Shown one piece after another: positions 1-6,054 of a stretch of DNA of 10,321 bases. Made by a program: the position numbers and the translations under genes. How positions within the stretch are numbered: position 1 is the stretch's first letter; each line of letters begins with the position of its first letter. The notes beneath the pieces were generated by a model. That model was given only the letters and a program-made list of their open reading frames with translations. It had not been told where the DNA came from and made no database searches. Source of the DNA: Lentisphaerota bacterium (lineage in GTDB: Bacteria; Verrucomicrobiota; Lentisphaeria; Oligosphaerales; JAFGRS01); the NCBI GenBank assembly GCA_012514865.1, contig JAAYZO010000867.1, forward strand, positions 1 through 10,321, given 5' to 3'.

Positions 1-153
1 CAACGCCCAACGCTCAACGCCGGATGGGGAGGAACGCCCAACGCTCAACGCTCAACGCCCAACGCTCAACGCCCAACGCTCAACGCCCAACGCTCAACGC
101 CGGATGGGGAGGAACGCCCAACGCTCAACGCCCAACGCTCAACGCTCAACGCT
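1..153. repeat. Heptamer minisatellite (CAACGCY units)
   Basis: About 19 tandem 7-bp units, mostly alternating CAACGCC and CAACGCT, fill this stretch. Two identical 10-bp interruptions (GGATGGGGAG at 22-31 and 102-111) lie exactly 80 bp apart, each followed by a variant unit GAACGCC. Bases 1-51 and 81-131 appear identical, so there is a higher-order 80-bp period above the 7-bp one. The array continues off the left edge, so its full length is unknown. Open frames through it give only low-complexity peptides, and I see no gene. It lies downstream of the phoR stop codon. Bases 154-210 are unique GC-rich sequence with no recognisable feature. Confidence 0.9.
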
Positions 154-210
154 GGCATGGGCGCGGGGCAGCGGAAAGTCGCGGGACCCTGCCGGCACGG
201 CGGCCCGCGG

Positions 211-344
211 TGACGCCATCCTGGAGTCGCTTGGGTCGCTTGGGTCCCTTTCCGGGGGGCGCCATCCTGGAGTCGCTTGGGTCGCTTGGGTCGCTTCCGG
301 TGACGCCATCCTGGAGTCGCTTGGGTCGCTTGGGTCCCTTTCCG
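211..344. repeat. Three-copy 44-46-bp tandem repeat
   Basis: Three copies begin near 211, 257 and 301. Each has the core GCCATCCTGGAGTCGCTTGG followed by further TCGCTTGGG-type 9-bp units, so a 9-bp repeat is nested inside the larger one. Copies 1 and 3 share the ending GGGTCCCTTTCCG, while copy 2 has GGGTCGCTTCCGG. The core starts are 46 and 44 bp apart. The array lies 75-210 bp beyond the phoR stop. No coding signal is credible in any frame. It may belong to a dispersed intergenic repeat family, but a single window cannot show that. Confidence 0.85.
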
Positions 345-364
345 TGGGGGCGCCCGTCCCACGG
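342..364 (-). terminator. Hairpin downstream of phoR, possible terminator
   Basis: A perfect 7-bp inverted repeat (CCGTGGG at 342-348, CCCACGG at 358-364) encloses a 9-base GC-rich loop, about 55 bases past the phoR stop in the direction of phoR transcription. No T-run follows on the minus strand (the next bases read AAAGGG), so it is not a classical intrinsic terminator. It is the best candidate for the 3' end of the phoBR transcript. Confidence 0.3.
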
Positions 365-418
365 CCCGGGGAGGCCTCGCGCGCGGCGCGGGCGGCGGGC
401 GGCGGTGTGAGCGACCGC

Positions 419-2194
419 TCAGGCGCGCGGCAGGACGATGGTGAAGGTACTGCCCTTGCCGGGGGTGCTGTCGACGAGGATACGGCCCTTGTGGGCCTGG
501 ACGATGTGCTTGGTGATAGCCAGGCCGAGGCCGGTGCCGCCGGCGTCGCGGCTGCGGGCGCGGTCGATGCGGTAGAAGCGCTCGAAGATGCGCTCGAGGT
601 GTTCCGCGGCGATGCCGCGGCCCTGGTCGGCGACGGCGATGCGAAGATCGCCGTCGCCGAGGGCGGCACGGACCGCGATGCGGGTCGCGGGCTCGCTGTA
701 GGCGATGGCGTTGTCGAGGAGGTTCAGCACGGCCTGCTGCAGGAGCCCGGGATTGGCGAGGCAGGCGAGGTCCTCGGGGCAGTCGAGGTCGACCGTGATC
801 TGCTTGGCGCCCGCCGCGGCGGCACGGCTCTGGACGGCCTCCGCCAGGATGGGCCGCAGCGGCTGACGGGTCAGCACCATGGTCTCGGCGGCGTTGTCGC
901 GTTCGAGCCCGGCCAGGGCCAGGAGGTCGTTGATCAGGGCATTGAGCCGCTCGGTCTGCTGCAGGATGATGCCCAGGAAGCGCTCGGCATCGGCGCGCTC
1001 GTCGAGGGCGCCATCGAGGAGGGTCTCGACGAAGCCCTTAATCGAGGTGATGGGGGTGCGCATCTCGTGCGAGACATTCGCCGCAAAATCGCGGCGCATG
1101 GTCTCGAGGCGCTTGAGGCGGGTGACGTCATGCAGGACGACGACGGCGCCGGGCTGGCCGGCGGCGGCGTGGCTGAGCGACGACGCGCGCACCTGGAGCT
1201 GGATGTCATTGCCCTGGCTGCGCAGGACGACATCGCCCTCGGCGGGCGTCTGGCCGGCGAGGGCGCGGTCGAGGATGTCGTGGAGGTCCTTGCTGCGCAC
1301 GGCCTCACGGAGCGACCGTCCGCGGAGGCGGTCCGGTTCGACTCCGAGGATGTCGGCCGCCGCCTGGTTCAGGCGGAGCACCGTGGCCTCAGCGTCGAGG
1401 GCGATGACGCCCTCGGCCATGCTGGCCAGGATGGCCTCGGCCTCCTCCTTCTGACGGGTGACCGAACGGATGCGCTCGGCAAGTTCCAGGGCGACGGCGT
1501 TGACGCTGGTGGCCAGGCCGTGGAGTTCGCGCGACGCCTGGCCCTCGAGGCGCACCGCGAGGTCGCCCTGGGCCAGGCGGTCGGCGGCGGCCTGCATGGC
1601 GGCCACCGGCGCGGTGAGGCGACGACTCAGCCAGAGGCTGACCAGCGCCCCGAGAAGAACCGAGACCACCGCCGCCGCCGCCACACGACGCGTGGCGGCG
1701 TGGCGCTGCGAATCGAGGGCCTGCAGGGGCGCCGAGGCGCGGCAGACGGCCGTATCAGGATCGCCGGGACGAATCGGCACGGCCACGTAGAGCATCGGCC
1801 GGCGCAGGGTCGGGCTGGTGCCCAGACGGCGCCCGAGGCGGCCCTGGCGTGCCGCCTGGACCTCGGCGCGATCGGCGTGGTTCTCCATGCGAGCGGGGGC
1901 TTCCTCGGTGTCGGCCAGGACGGTGCCGTCAGCCTGGATCACGGTGAGGCGGTACGGGACGCTGGCGCCGGCCCGGCGAATCCACGCCTCGAGACGCTGC
2001 GGCAGCTCGTCGGGCGGCACCTCGCGCAGGATCTCGGCAAGCAGCCGGACGGTGCACTCCATGCCGACCTGGGTCTCCGCCTCGATGACACTGCGGGCGG
2101 TGCGGCTCGAGTACCACACCGTCACCGCCACGGTGGCTGCCGCCACGGCCACGAAGCACGGAAAGATCTGCCAGATCAGCCCACGGTGTTTCAT
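419..2194 (-). CDS. phoR: Phosphate regulon sensor histidine kinase PhoR
   Basis: The 591-residue product is an inner-membrane sensor kinase that autophosphorylates under phosphate limitation and passes the phosphate to PhoB. Visible order: TM1 about 6-29; extracytoplasmic segment about 30-168; TM2 about 170-190; HAMP about 190-243; PAS about 251-360; HisKA with the H-box FAANVSHEMRTPI (phospho-acceptor His376); and a HATPase domain with N-box NLLDN (491-495), G1 box DQGRG (523-527) and G2 box GGTGLGL (552-558). All catalytic boxes are intact. The frame is open back to 2368, but that stretch overlaps phoB and makes Arg-rich nonsense. ATG 2194 gives a normal kinase N-terminus directly before TM1 and lies 5 bases after the phoB stop. 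No strong Shine-Dalgarno is seen there, which suggests translational coupling to phoB. The PAS and periplasmic segments fit PhoR. Another PhoR-like kinase is possible by sequence alone, but the neighbours settle it. Confidence 0.96.
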   Translation of the reverse strand: MKHRGLIWQIFPCFVAVAAATVAVTVWYSSRTARSVIEAETQVGMECTVRLLAEILREVPPDELPQRLEAWIRRAGASVPYRLTVIQADGTVLADTEEAPARMENHADRAEVQAARQGRLGRRLGTSPTLRRPMLYVAVPIRPGDPDTAVCRASAPLQALDSQRHAATRRVAAAAVVSVLLGALVSLWLSRRLTAPVAAMQAAADRLAQGDLAVRLEGQASRELHGLATSVNAVALELAERIRSVTRQKEEAEAILASMAEGVIALDAEATVLRLNQAAADILGVEPDRLRGRSLREAVRSKDLHDILDRALAGQTPAEGDVVLRSQGNDIQLQVRASSLSHAAAGQPGAVVVLHDVTRLKRLETMRRDFAANVSHEMRTPITSIKGFVETLLDGALDERADAERFLGIILQQTERLNALINDLLALAGLERDNAAETMVLTRQPLRPILAEAVQSRAAAAGAKQITVDLDCPEDLACLANPGLLQQAVLNLLDNAIAYSEPATRIAVRAALGDGDLRIAVADQGRGIAAEHLERIFERFYRIDRARSRDAGGTGLGLAITKHIVQAHKGRILVDSTPGKGSTFTIVLPRA

Positions 2195-2199
2195 GGTGA

Positions 2200-2898
2200 T
2201 CAGAGTTCCCGCATGCGGTAGCCGACACCGCGTACTGTCTCGAGGTAGTCGCCGTAGTGCGCCAGCTTGCGGCGCAGTCCGACAATCTGGACATCGACCG
2301 CCCGCTCGGTGACGGCGTAGGCGCTGCCGCGGACCGCGTCGATGATCTGCGTGCGCGTGAACACCCACCCGGGGCGCCGCGCCAGGAACTGCAGCAGCAC
2401 GAACTCGGTCGCCGTCAGGTCGATGCCCTGCTCTCCGAGGCGCACCTGGTGGCGCACCGGGTCGATGACCAGATCGCGGTAGTGGACCACGTCGTCGGAC
2501 GCCTCGGGGGCCTGCCGGACACGCCGCAGGCAGGCGCGAATACGGGCGATGAGCACGCGCGGGCTGAAGGGCTTGCAGACGTAGTCGTGAGCCCCGAGCT
2601 CCAGGCCGGCAACGACGTCGGGCTCCTCGCCCTTGGCCGTCACCATGATGACCGGTATGCCGACGGTCTGAGGGTCGCCTTTGAGGGCCCGGCAGACATC
2701 GAGGCCGTCCATGCCGGGCAGCATGAGGTCGAGCAGGACCAGGTCGGGCGGGTTCTGGCGCACCAGCCGCAGCGCCTCCTCGCCCTTGCCGGCGACCATG
2801 ACCTGGTAGCCATTCTTGGCAAGGTTGTAGCGCAGCAGCTCGACGATGTCGCGTTCGTCTTCAACGACCAGGATGCGTTTGCCGTCGGCAGCGTCCAT
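2200..2898 (-). CDS. phoB: Phosphate regulon response regulator PhoB
   Basis: The 232-residue protein is an OmpR/PhoB-family transcription factor. The receiver domain (about 7-125) has the acidic pair Glu13/Asp14, phospho-acceptor Asp57 in LVLLDLMLPGMDG, Thr87 and Lys109 (the KPF motif). The C-terminal winged-helix domain (about 135-230) includes LTATEFVLLQFLA, the recognition-helix region TERAVDVQIVGLRRKL and the closing VRGVGYRM. Length and all switch residues are typical. The start is supported by AGGAGG at 2904-2909 on the minus strand, 5 bases before the ATG. It is first in a phoB-phoR operon, divergent from pst. A triplet of 11-bp-spaced repeats about 100 bp upstream (3000-3029) suggests that PhoB regulates its own gene. 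Confidence 0.97.
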   Translation of the reverse strand: MDAADGKRILVVEDERDIVELLRYNLAKNGYQVMVAGKGEEALRLVRQNPPDLVLLDLMLPGMDGLDVCRALKGDPQTVGIPVIMVTAKGEEPDVVAGLELGAHDYVCKPFSPRVLIARIRACLRRVRQAPEASDDVVHYRDLVIDPVRHQVRLGEQGIDLTATEFVLLQFLARRPGWVFTRTQIIDAVRGSAYAVTERAVDVQIVGLRRKLAHYGDYLETVRGVGYRMREL

Positions 2899-2967
2899 GC
2901 GGTCCTCCTGCGCCTGGCTTTAGCATAGCCCGACTTGTGGGCCTCGGCGCCTGAAATGTCTCATCAT

Positions 2968-2985
2968 GGCGTCCAGTATGACGCC
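2968..2985 (-). promoter_or_regulatory. Candidate phoB -10 inside a perfect dyad
   Basis: GGCGTC (2968-2973) and GACGCC (2980-2985) form a perfect inverted repeat around CAGTAT. Read on the minus strand, the centre gives CATACT (2975-2980), a plausible -10 element. It lies 19 bases downstream of the last Pho-box-like repeat, consistent with an activator site standing in for the -35. The dyad could be an operator or chance in GC-rich DNA. Confidence 0.35.
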
Positions 2986-2999
2986 GGCGCATTGCGGCG

Positions 3000-3029
3000 A
3001 GGTCAGGCGCCGGTTAGAAAACCGTGAGG
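3000..3029 (-). promoter_or_regulatory. Putative Pho box for phoB-phoR (three 8-bp direct repeats)
   Basis: On the minus strand, CCTCACGG (3022-3029), TCTAACCG (3011-3018) and CCTGACCT (3000-3007) are separated by exactly 3 bases each, giving an 11-bp period. This is the architecture known for PhoB-family sites, and the unit resembles the cyanobacterial Pho-box unit (C/T)TTAACCT. The same unit and spacing recur in the opposite orientation at 3133-3162, facing pst. All six units share C-T-N-A-C at positions 2-6. The site lies about 100 bp upstream of the phoB start. Confidence 0.65.
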
Positions 3030-3132
3030 GTCCGGCGCCCGGAGCCGGCGTCCGGAGGCGGGGCCGGCCGCAGCGCCGGCGGCGACGGACGGCTCTGATG
3101 GCCGAACCCGGCGCGTCGGCACGGCGCCGCCC

Positions 3133-3162
3133 CCTAACGGAATCCTAACCCGGCCCTCACCG
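3133..3162 (+). promoter_or_regulatory. Putative Pho box for the pst operon (three 8-bp direct repeats)
   Basis: CCTAACGG (3133-3140), CCTAACCC (3144-3151) and CCTCACCG (3155-3162) stand in direct orientation with 3-base spacers, an exact 11-bp period as expected for successive PhoB-family protomers on one helix face. It mirrors the divergent triplet at 3000-3029. It lies upstream of the small ORF at 3280 and of pstC. It is the strongest regulatory candidate in the window, though no binding data can be inferred from sequence alone. Confidence 0.7.
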
Positions 3163-3181
3163 GGGCTGCACCGGCGTGCGG

Positions 3182-3187
3182 CACAGT
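3182..3187 (+). promoter_or_regulatory. Weak candidate pst -10 element
   Basis: CACAGT lies 19 bases after the last repeat of the plus-strand Pho box, the same distance as CATACT from the phoB-side box. It matches the -10 consensus TATAAT at only three of six positions, so it is suggested by symmetry rather than by strength. TGTAAG at 3194-3199 is an alternative. Confidence 0.2.
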
Positions 3188-3203
3188 GTGGAGTGTAAGC
3201 CAG

Positions 3204-3255
3204 GCCCGGCGACCGCGGCGGCTGCCACCGCAGCCCGGCACGCAGTGGGCCGGGC
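3204..3255 (+). promoter_or_regulatory. Stem-loop in the presumed pst leader
   Basis: GGCTGC-CACC-GCAGCC (3220-3235) is a perfect 6-bp hairpin with a 4-base loop. It is enclosed by a longer-range 7-bp pairing of GCCCGGC (3204-3210) with GCCGGGC (3249-3255). The structure ends 12 bases before the AGGAGG of the small ORF at 3280. It could affect leader translation or RNA stability. High GC content makes chance pairings common. Confidence 0.3.
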
Positions 3256-3279
3256 AGGCCCTACACCAGGAGGACCGCC

Positions 3280-3360
3280 ATGACAACAAGAACGTGGTTG
3301 CTGCAGACCGCCGCCGCCATCGCGCAGCAGGCCCTGGAGTCGGTCGGCATCACGCCGTAA
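3280..3360 (+). CDS. 26-residue small ORF with a perfect Shine-Dalgarno, at the usual pstS position
   Basis: ATG 3280 is preceded by AGGAGG (3268-3273) with a 6-base spacer, the best ribosome-binding site on the plus strand of this window. The ORF ends at TAA 3358-3360. The peptide contains RTWLLQTAAAIAQQAL, which has the short basic start and weakly hydrophobic stretch of a poor signal peptide. No lipobox or binding-protein motif follows, and no continuation in another frame resembles PstS (for example no GAGATFP-type motif). It could be a leader peptide, the stub of a deleted pstS whose initiation region survived, or an unrelated small protein. Translation is plausible; the function is unknown. 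Confidence 0.4.
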   Translation: MTTRTWLLQTAAAIAQQALESVGITP

Positions 3361-3372
3361 GTCATCGGAGAC

Positions 3373-3477
3373 GGGAGTCCCTGTGAGCACCGGCATACCC
3401 ACCTGCTCCCATCCCTCGACGCACGTCCCTCGTCCCTCAAGGCTAAGGGAGTCCCTGTGAGCACTGGCACCCCTACC
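3373..3477 (+). repeat. Imperfect 31-bp direct repeat, 74-bp period, spanning the pstC start
   Basis: Bases 3373-3403 and 3447-3477 match at 27 of 31 positions. Each copy contains GGGAGTCCCTGTGAGCAC, that is, a Shine-Dalgarno-like GGGAG, a 5-base spacer and a GTG codon. The downstream copy supplies the start and first seven codons assigned to pstC. The intervening 43 bases are pyrimidine-rich with short GTCCCTC echoes. It reads either as a tandem duplication of the pstC initiation region or as part of a dispersed repeat from which the start was recruited. Confidence 0.75.
3383..3460 (+). CDS. Possible 25-residue upstream ORF overlapping the pstC start
   Basis: GTG 3383, preceded by GGGAG at a 5-base spacing, opens a 25-codon frame. 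Its TGA (3458-3460) overlaps the pstC GTG (3457-3459) in a GTGA arrangement, the same overlap used between pstC and pstA. Its first residues (MSTGIPT) resemble the pstC N-terminus (MSTGTPT) because of the duplication. The remainder is Pro/Ser/Arg-rich and resembles no known protein. If translated, it would couple ribosomes into pstC. It may equally be an accident of the repeat. Confidence 0.25.
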   Translation: MSTGIPTCSHPSTHVPRPSRLRESL

Positions 3478-6054
3478 AGCGGCCGGATACGGGCCACGAA
3501 GACCACCTGGCGCGTGCGTTGCGCCGAGGTCGTCTCGCGCGCCCTGATCACGGTCGGCGGCATCGGGACGATCCTCTCGGTACTGACGGTCTTCATCTTC
3601 CTGCTGTGGGTGGCACTGCCGCTGGTGCGTCGGGCCGCGGTCGCGGAACGCGCGGCCGTGCCCCTGCCTGTGCAGACAGCGTCGCCGCTGGGCATCGGCC
3701 TGGACGAGTACGGCCTGATGGGCTGGGTGCTTCAGGCCGATGGCCGCCTGCTGAACCTCGACCTCCGCGACGGCGCCGTCCTGGAACGCCGCGAGCTGTT
3801 GACCGGCACGCGCGTGACGGCCTTCTCGCAGGCTCTCGACAGCGACTCGGTGGCGGTGGGCCTGGCCGATGGCGCGGTACGCTTCGGCCGGATCGGCTTC
3901 GGCACCGAGTTCATCGAGGCCGACGCGGCCCCCGCGGCCTGGCAGGGCCTGAGCGCGGGAGCGGTCCTCCGGGAAGACGCCACGATCGTCCAGCGCCTCT
4001 CCGAGAGCCAGTTCCGCCGGCGCCGTCTGGAGGTCGTCCTCGACGACCCGCTGCCGCTGTCCCCGGGCGCCGCCATCGTGCTTCTCGATCACCTCGACGG
4101 GCCTTCCGGACGGCTCTGCGCGGCCTGGAGTCAGGACGGCCAGGCCCGCCTGGCACAGATAACCGAACGGCGCAACATCCTCACCGGCAAGACCACCCGG
4201 AACCGCCGCGAAGCGGTGCTGCCGGTGCAGCCGCGAGACGGGCTCGGTGCGCCGGCCTTCCTCGTCCTCTCGGGGCTCGGCGACACCGTCAGCCTAGCCT
4301 GGTCCGACGGCCACCTCGTCCGCTGCAGCACCCGCGACCTCAGTGCCCCGGCGGTCCTCGAAGCGGTCGACCTCCTGGGGGATCCGCCCGGGCAGCGCCT
4401 GACGCGCCTGCAGCCCCTCCTGGGCGGCACGACCCTCCTGGCCGGAGACAGCGGCGGCCGCGTGCGGGCCTGGTTCCCGGTGTGGGCTGATGGCGCCGGC
4501 CCGGCGGCCTCCAGCACCCGCCTGGTGGCGGCGCATACCCTGCCCGGCCCGGCCGCGCCGGTGGCGAGCCTGGCCTCGTCGGCGCGGACCCGCCTGGTAG
4601 CGGTCGGTTATGCCGACGGCAGCGCCCGGCTCTTCCACGTCACCAGCCAGAAGGAACTCGCCCGCCTCGAGGCGTTCACCGGCAGTCCGGTGCAGGCCCT
4701 GGCCCTGGCGCCGAAGGACGACGCCATCGCGGCGATGAGCACCACCCAGGCGCGCCTCTGGAGCCTCGATCCGCGCCACCCGGAGGCGTCCCTGCGGGCG
4801 CTCCTTGGGCCGGTGTGGTACGAGGGCGCGACCGGTCCGGCCCATGTCTGGCAGTCGACCTCCGGCACCGACGACTTCGAGCCCAAGTTCGGCCTCGTGC
4901 CCCTGATCTTCGGGACGATCAAGGCGACCGTCTTCTCGATGGTCCTGGCGGTGCCGATCGCGCTCCTGGCGGCGCTGTTCACCAGCGAGTTCCTGCCGCC
5001 GCGGGCGCGGCAGTGGATCAAGCCGACGGTCGAGCTGATGGCGAGTCTGCCGAGCGTGGTCCTGGGCTTCCTGGCGGCGCTGGTGATCGCCCCGGTGGTG
5101 ACCGACCGCCTCCCGACCGTCCTGGCGGCCTTCTACGCCCTGCCCCTGTCCTGCCTCCTGGGCGCCTACGCCTGGCAGACGCTGCCGCGCCGCCTGGCGC
5201 TGCGCCTGAGCCGCTGGCGCTTCCTGTTCATCGGTGCCAGCCTGCCGCTGGGAGCTCTTCTGGCCCACCTCAGCGGGCCCTGGCTCGAGCGGGCCTGCTT
5301 CGCCGGCGACCTCAAGCGCTGGCTGGACGGCCAGGTCGGCGACCCGGTCGGCGGCTGGTTCTACCTGCTCCTGGGGCCATCCTGCGCCGTCGTCGCCTGG
5401 CCGCTCGGGCGCGCCCTGGGGGCCTGGGTGCGTGCCCGCGCCGCCCAGCGCGGCCGCGGCACTGCGGCCCTCCTGGACCTGTGCCGTTTCCTGGCGGTCC
5501 TGGCCGCGGGTGCGGCCCTGGCACTCATGGGCGCCGAGCTCCTCGAGGCCCTCGGCTTCGACCCGCGCCGGAGCATCCTGGGCACCTACGTGCAGCGCAA
5601 TGCCCTCGTCGTCGGCTTCGTCATGGGCTTCGCCATCATCCCGATCATCTACACCATCGCCGAGGACGCCCTGGCGGCGGTGCCGGAGCACCTCCGCTCC
5701 GCCTCGCTGGGCTGCGGCGCGACGCCGTGGCAGACGGCCATGCGGCTGGTGGTTCCGACGGCGATGAGCGGCCTGTTCTCGGCCGTGATGGTCGGCCTGG
5801 GCCGAGCCGTCGGCGAGACCATGATCGTGCTCATGGCCGCCGGCAACACCCCCGTCCTGGAGTGGAACATCTTCAACGGCTTCCGGACCCTCTCCGCGAA
5901 TCTGGCCGTGGAGCTGCCCGAGGCAGTCCGCGACAGCACTCACTACCGCACCCTCTTCCTGGCCGCCCTGGTGCTCTTCCTCATGACCTTCGTGATCAAC
6001 ACCATCGCCGAGCGCATTCGAGCCGGCTTCCGTGAAAAGGCGGGTCACCTGTGA
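3457..6054 (+). CDS. pstC: Phosphate ABC transporter permease PstC, with a large propeller-like periplasmic domain
   Basis: The 865-residue product is one of the two membrane subunits of the high-affinity phosphate importer. TM1 is about 29-56. A long extracytoplasmic region of about 70-465 follows, with WD/propeller-like strands such as VAVGLADGAVRFGRI (133-147), TLLAGDSGGRVRAWF (326-340) and RLVAVGYADGSARLFHV (379-395). The permease core starts at about 479 (FGLVPLIFGTIKATVFSM) and contains the PstB-docking EAA loop at about 736-760 (EDALAAVPEHLRSASLGCG) and GLGRAVGETM (780-789). Classical PstC is about 300-320 residues. Enlarged proteobacterial PstC forms also carry an N-terminal periplasmic insertion, but the propeller reading here is my inference. 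The start is uncertain: GTG 3457 lies in a duplicated segment with AAGGGAG upstream, and GTG 3514, just before TM1, is an alternative. The stop overlaps the pstA start by 4 bp. Confidence 0.95.
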   Translation: MSTGTPTSGRIRATKTTWRVRCAEVVSRALITVGGIGTILSVLTVFIFLLWVALPLVRRAAVAERAAVPLPVQTASPLGIGLDEYGLMGWVLQADGRLLNLDLRDGAVLERRELLTGTRVTAFSQALDSDSVAVGLADGAVRFGRIGFGTEFIEADAAPAAWQGLSAGAVLREDATIVQRLSESQFRRRRLEVVLDDPLPLSPGAAIVLLDHLDGPSGRLCAAWSQDGQARLAQITERRNILTGKTTRNRREAVLPVQPRDGLGAPAFLVLSGLGDTVSLAWSDGHLVRCSTRDLSAPAVLEAVDLLGDPPGQRLTRLQPLLGGTTLLAGDSGGRVRAWFPVWADGAGPAASSTRLVAAHTLPGPAAPVASLASSARTRLVAVGYADGSARLFHVTSQKELARLEAFTGSPVQALALAPKDDAIAAMSTTQARLWSLDPRHPEASLRALLGPVWYEGATGPAHVWQSTSGTDDFEPKFGLVPLIFGTIKATVFSMVLAVPIALLAALFTSEFLPPRARQWIKPTVELMASLPSVVLGFLAALVIAPVVTDRLPTVLAAFYALPLSCLLGAYAWQTLPRRLALRLSRWRFLFIGASLPLGALLAHLSGPWLERACFAGDLKRWLDGQVGDPVGGWFYLLLGPSCAVVAWPLGRALGAWVRARAAQRGRGTAALLDLCRFLAVLAAGAALALMGAELLEALGFDPRRSILGTYVQRNALVVGFVMGFAIIPIIYTIAEDALAAVPEHLRSASLGCGATPWQTAMRLVVPTAMSGLFSAVMVGLGRAVGETMIVLMAAGNTPVLEWNIFNGFRTLSANLAVELPEAVRDSTHYRTLFLAALVLFLMTFVINTIAERIRAGFREKAGHL

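Noticed and set aside
1..344. CRISPR array
   Set aside because: The repeats are directly abutting short units without unique spacers of regular length, and no cas genes are nearby.
104..2221. Plus-strand 705-codon open frame across phoR and the repeats
   Set aside because: It is antisense to PhoR, which has every kinase motif in order. The frame is low-complexity Gly/Ala/Asp sequence typical of GC-rich shadow frames.
2195..2368. Upstream extension of phoR to ATG 2368
   Set aside because: It overlaps phoB and encodes Arg/His-rich sequence with no family match. ATG 2194 sits just before TM1, 5 bases after the phoB stop.
3186..3386. 66-codon plus-strand frame upstream of pstC
   Set aside because: It overlaps the better-supported small ORF with AGGAGG, has no ribosome-binding site and is Arg/His-rich.
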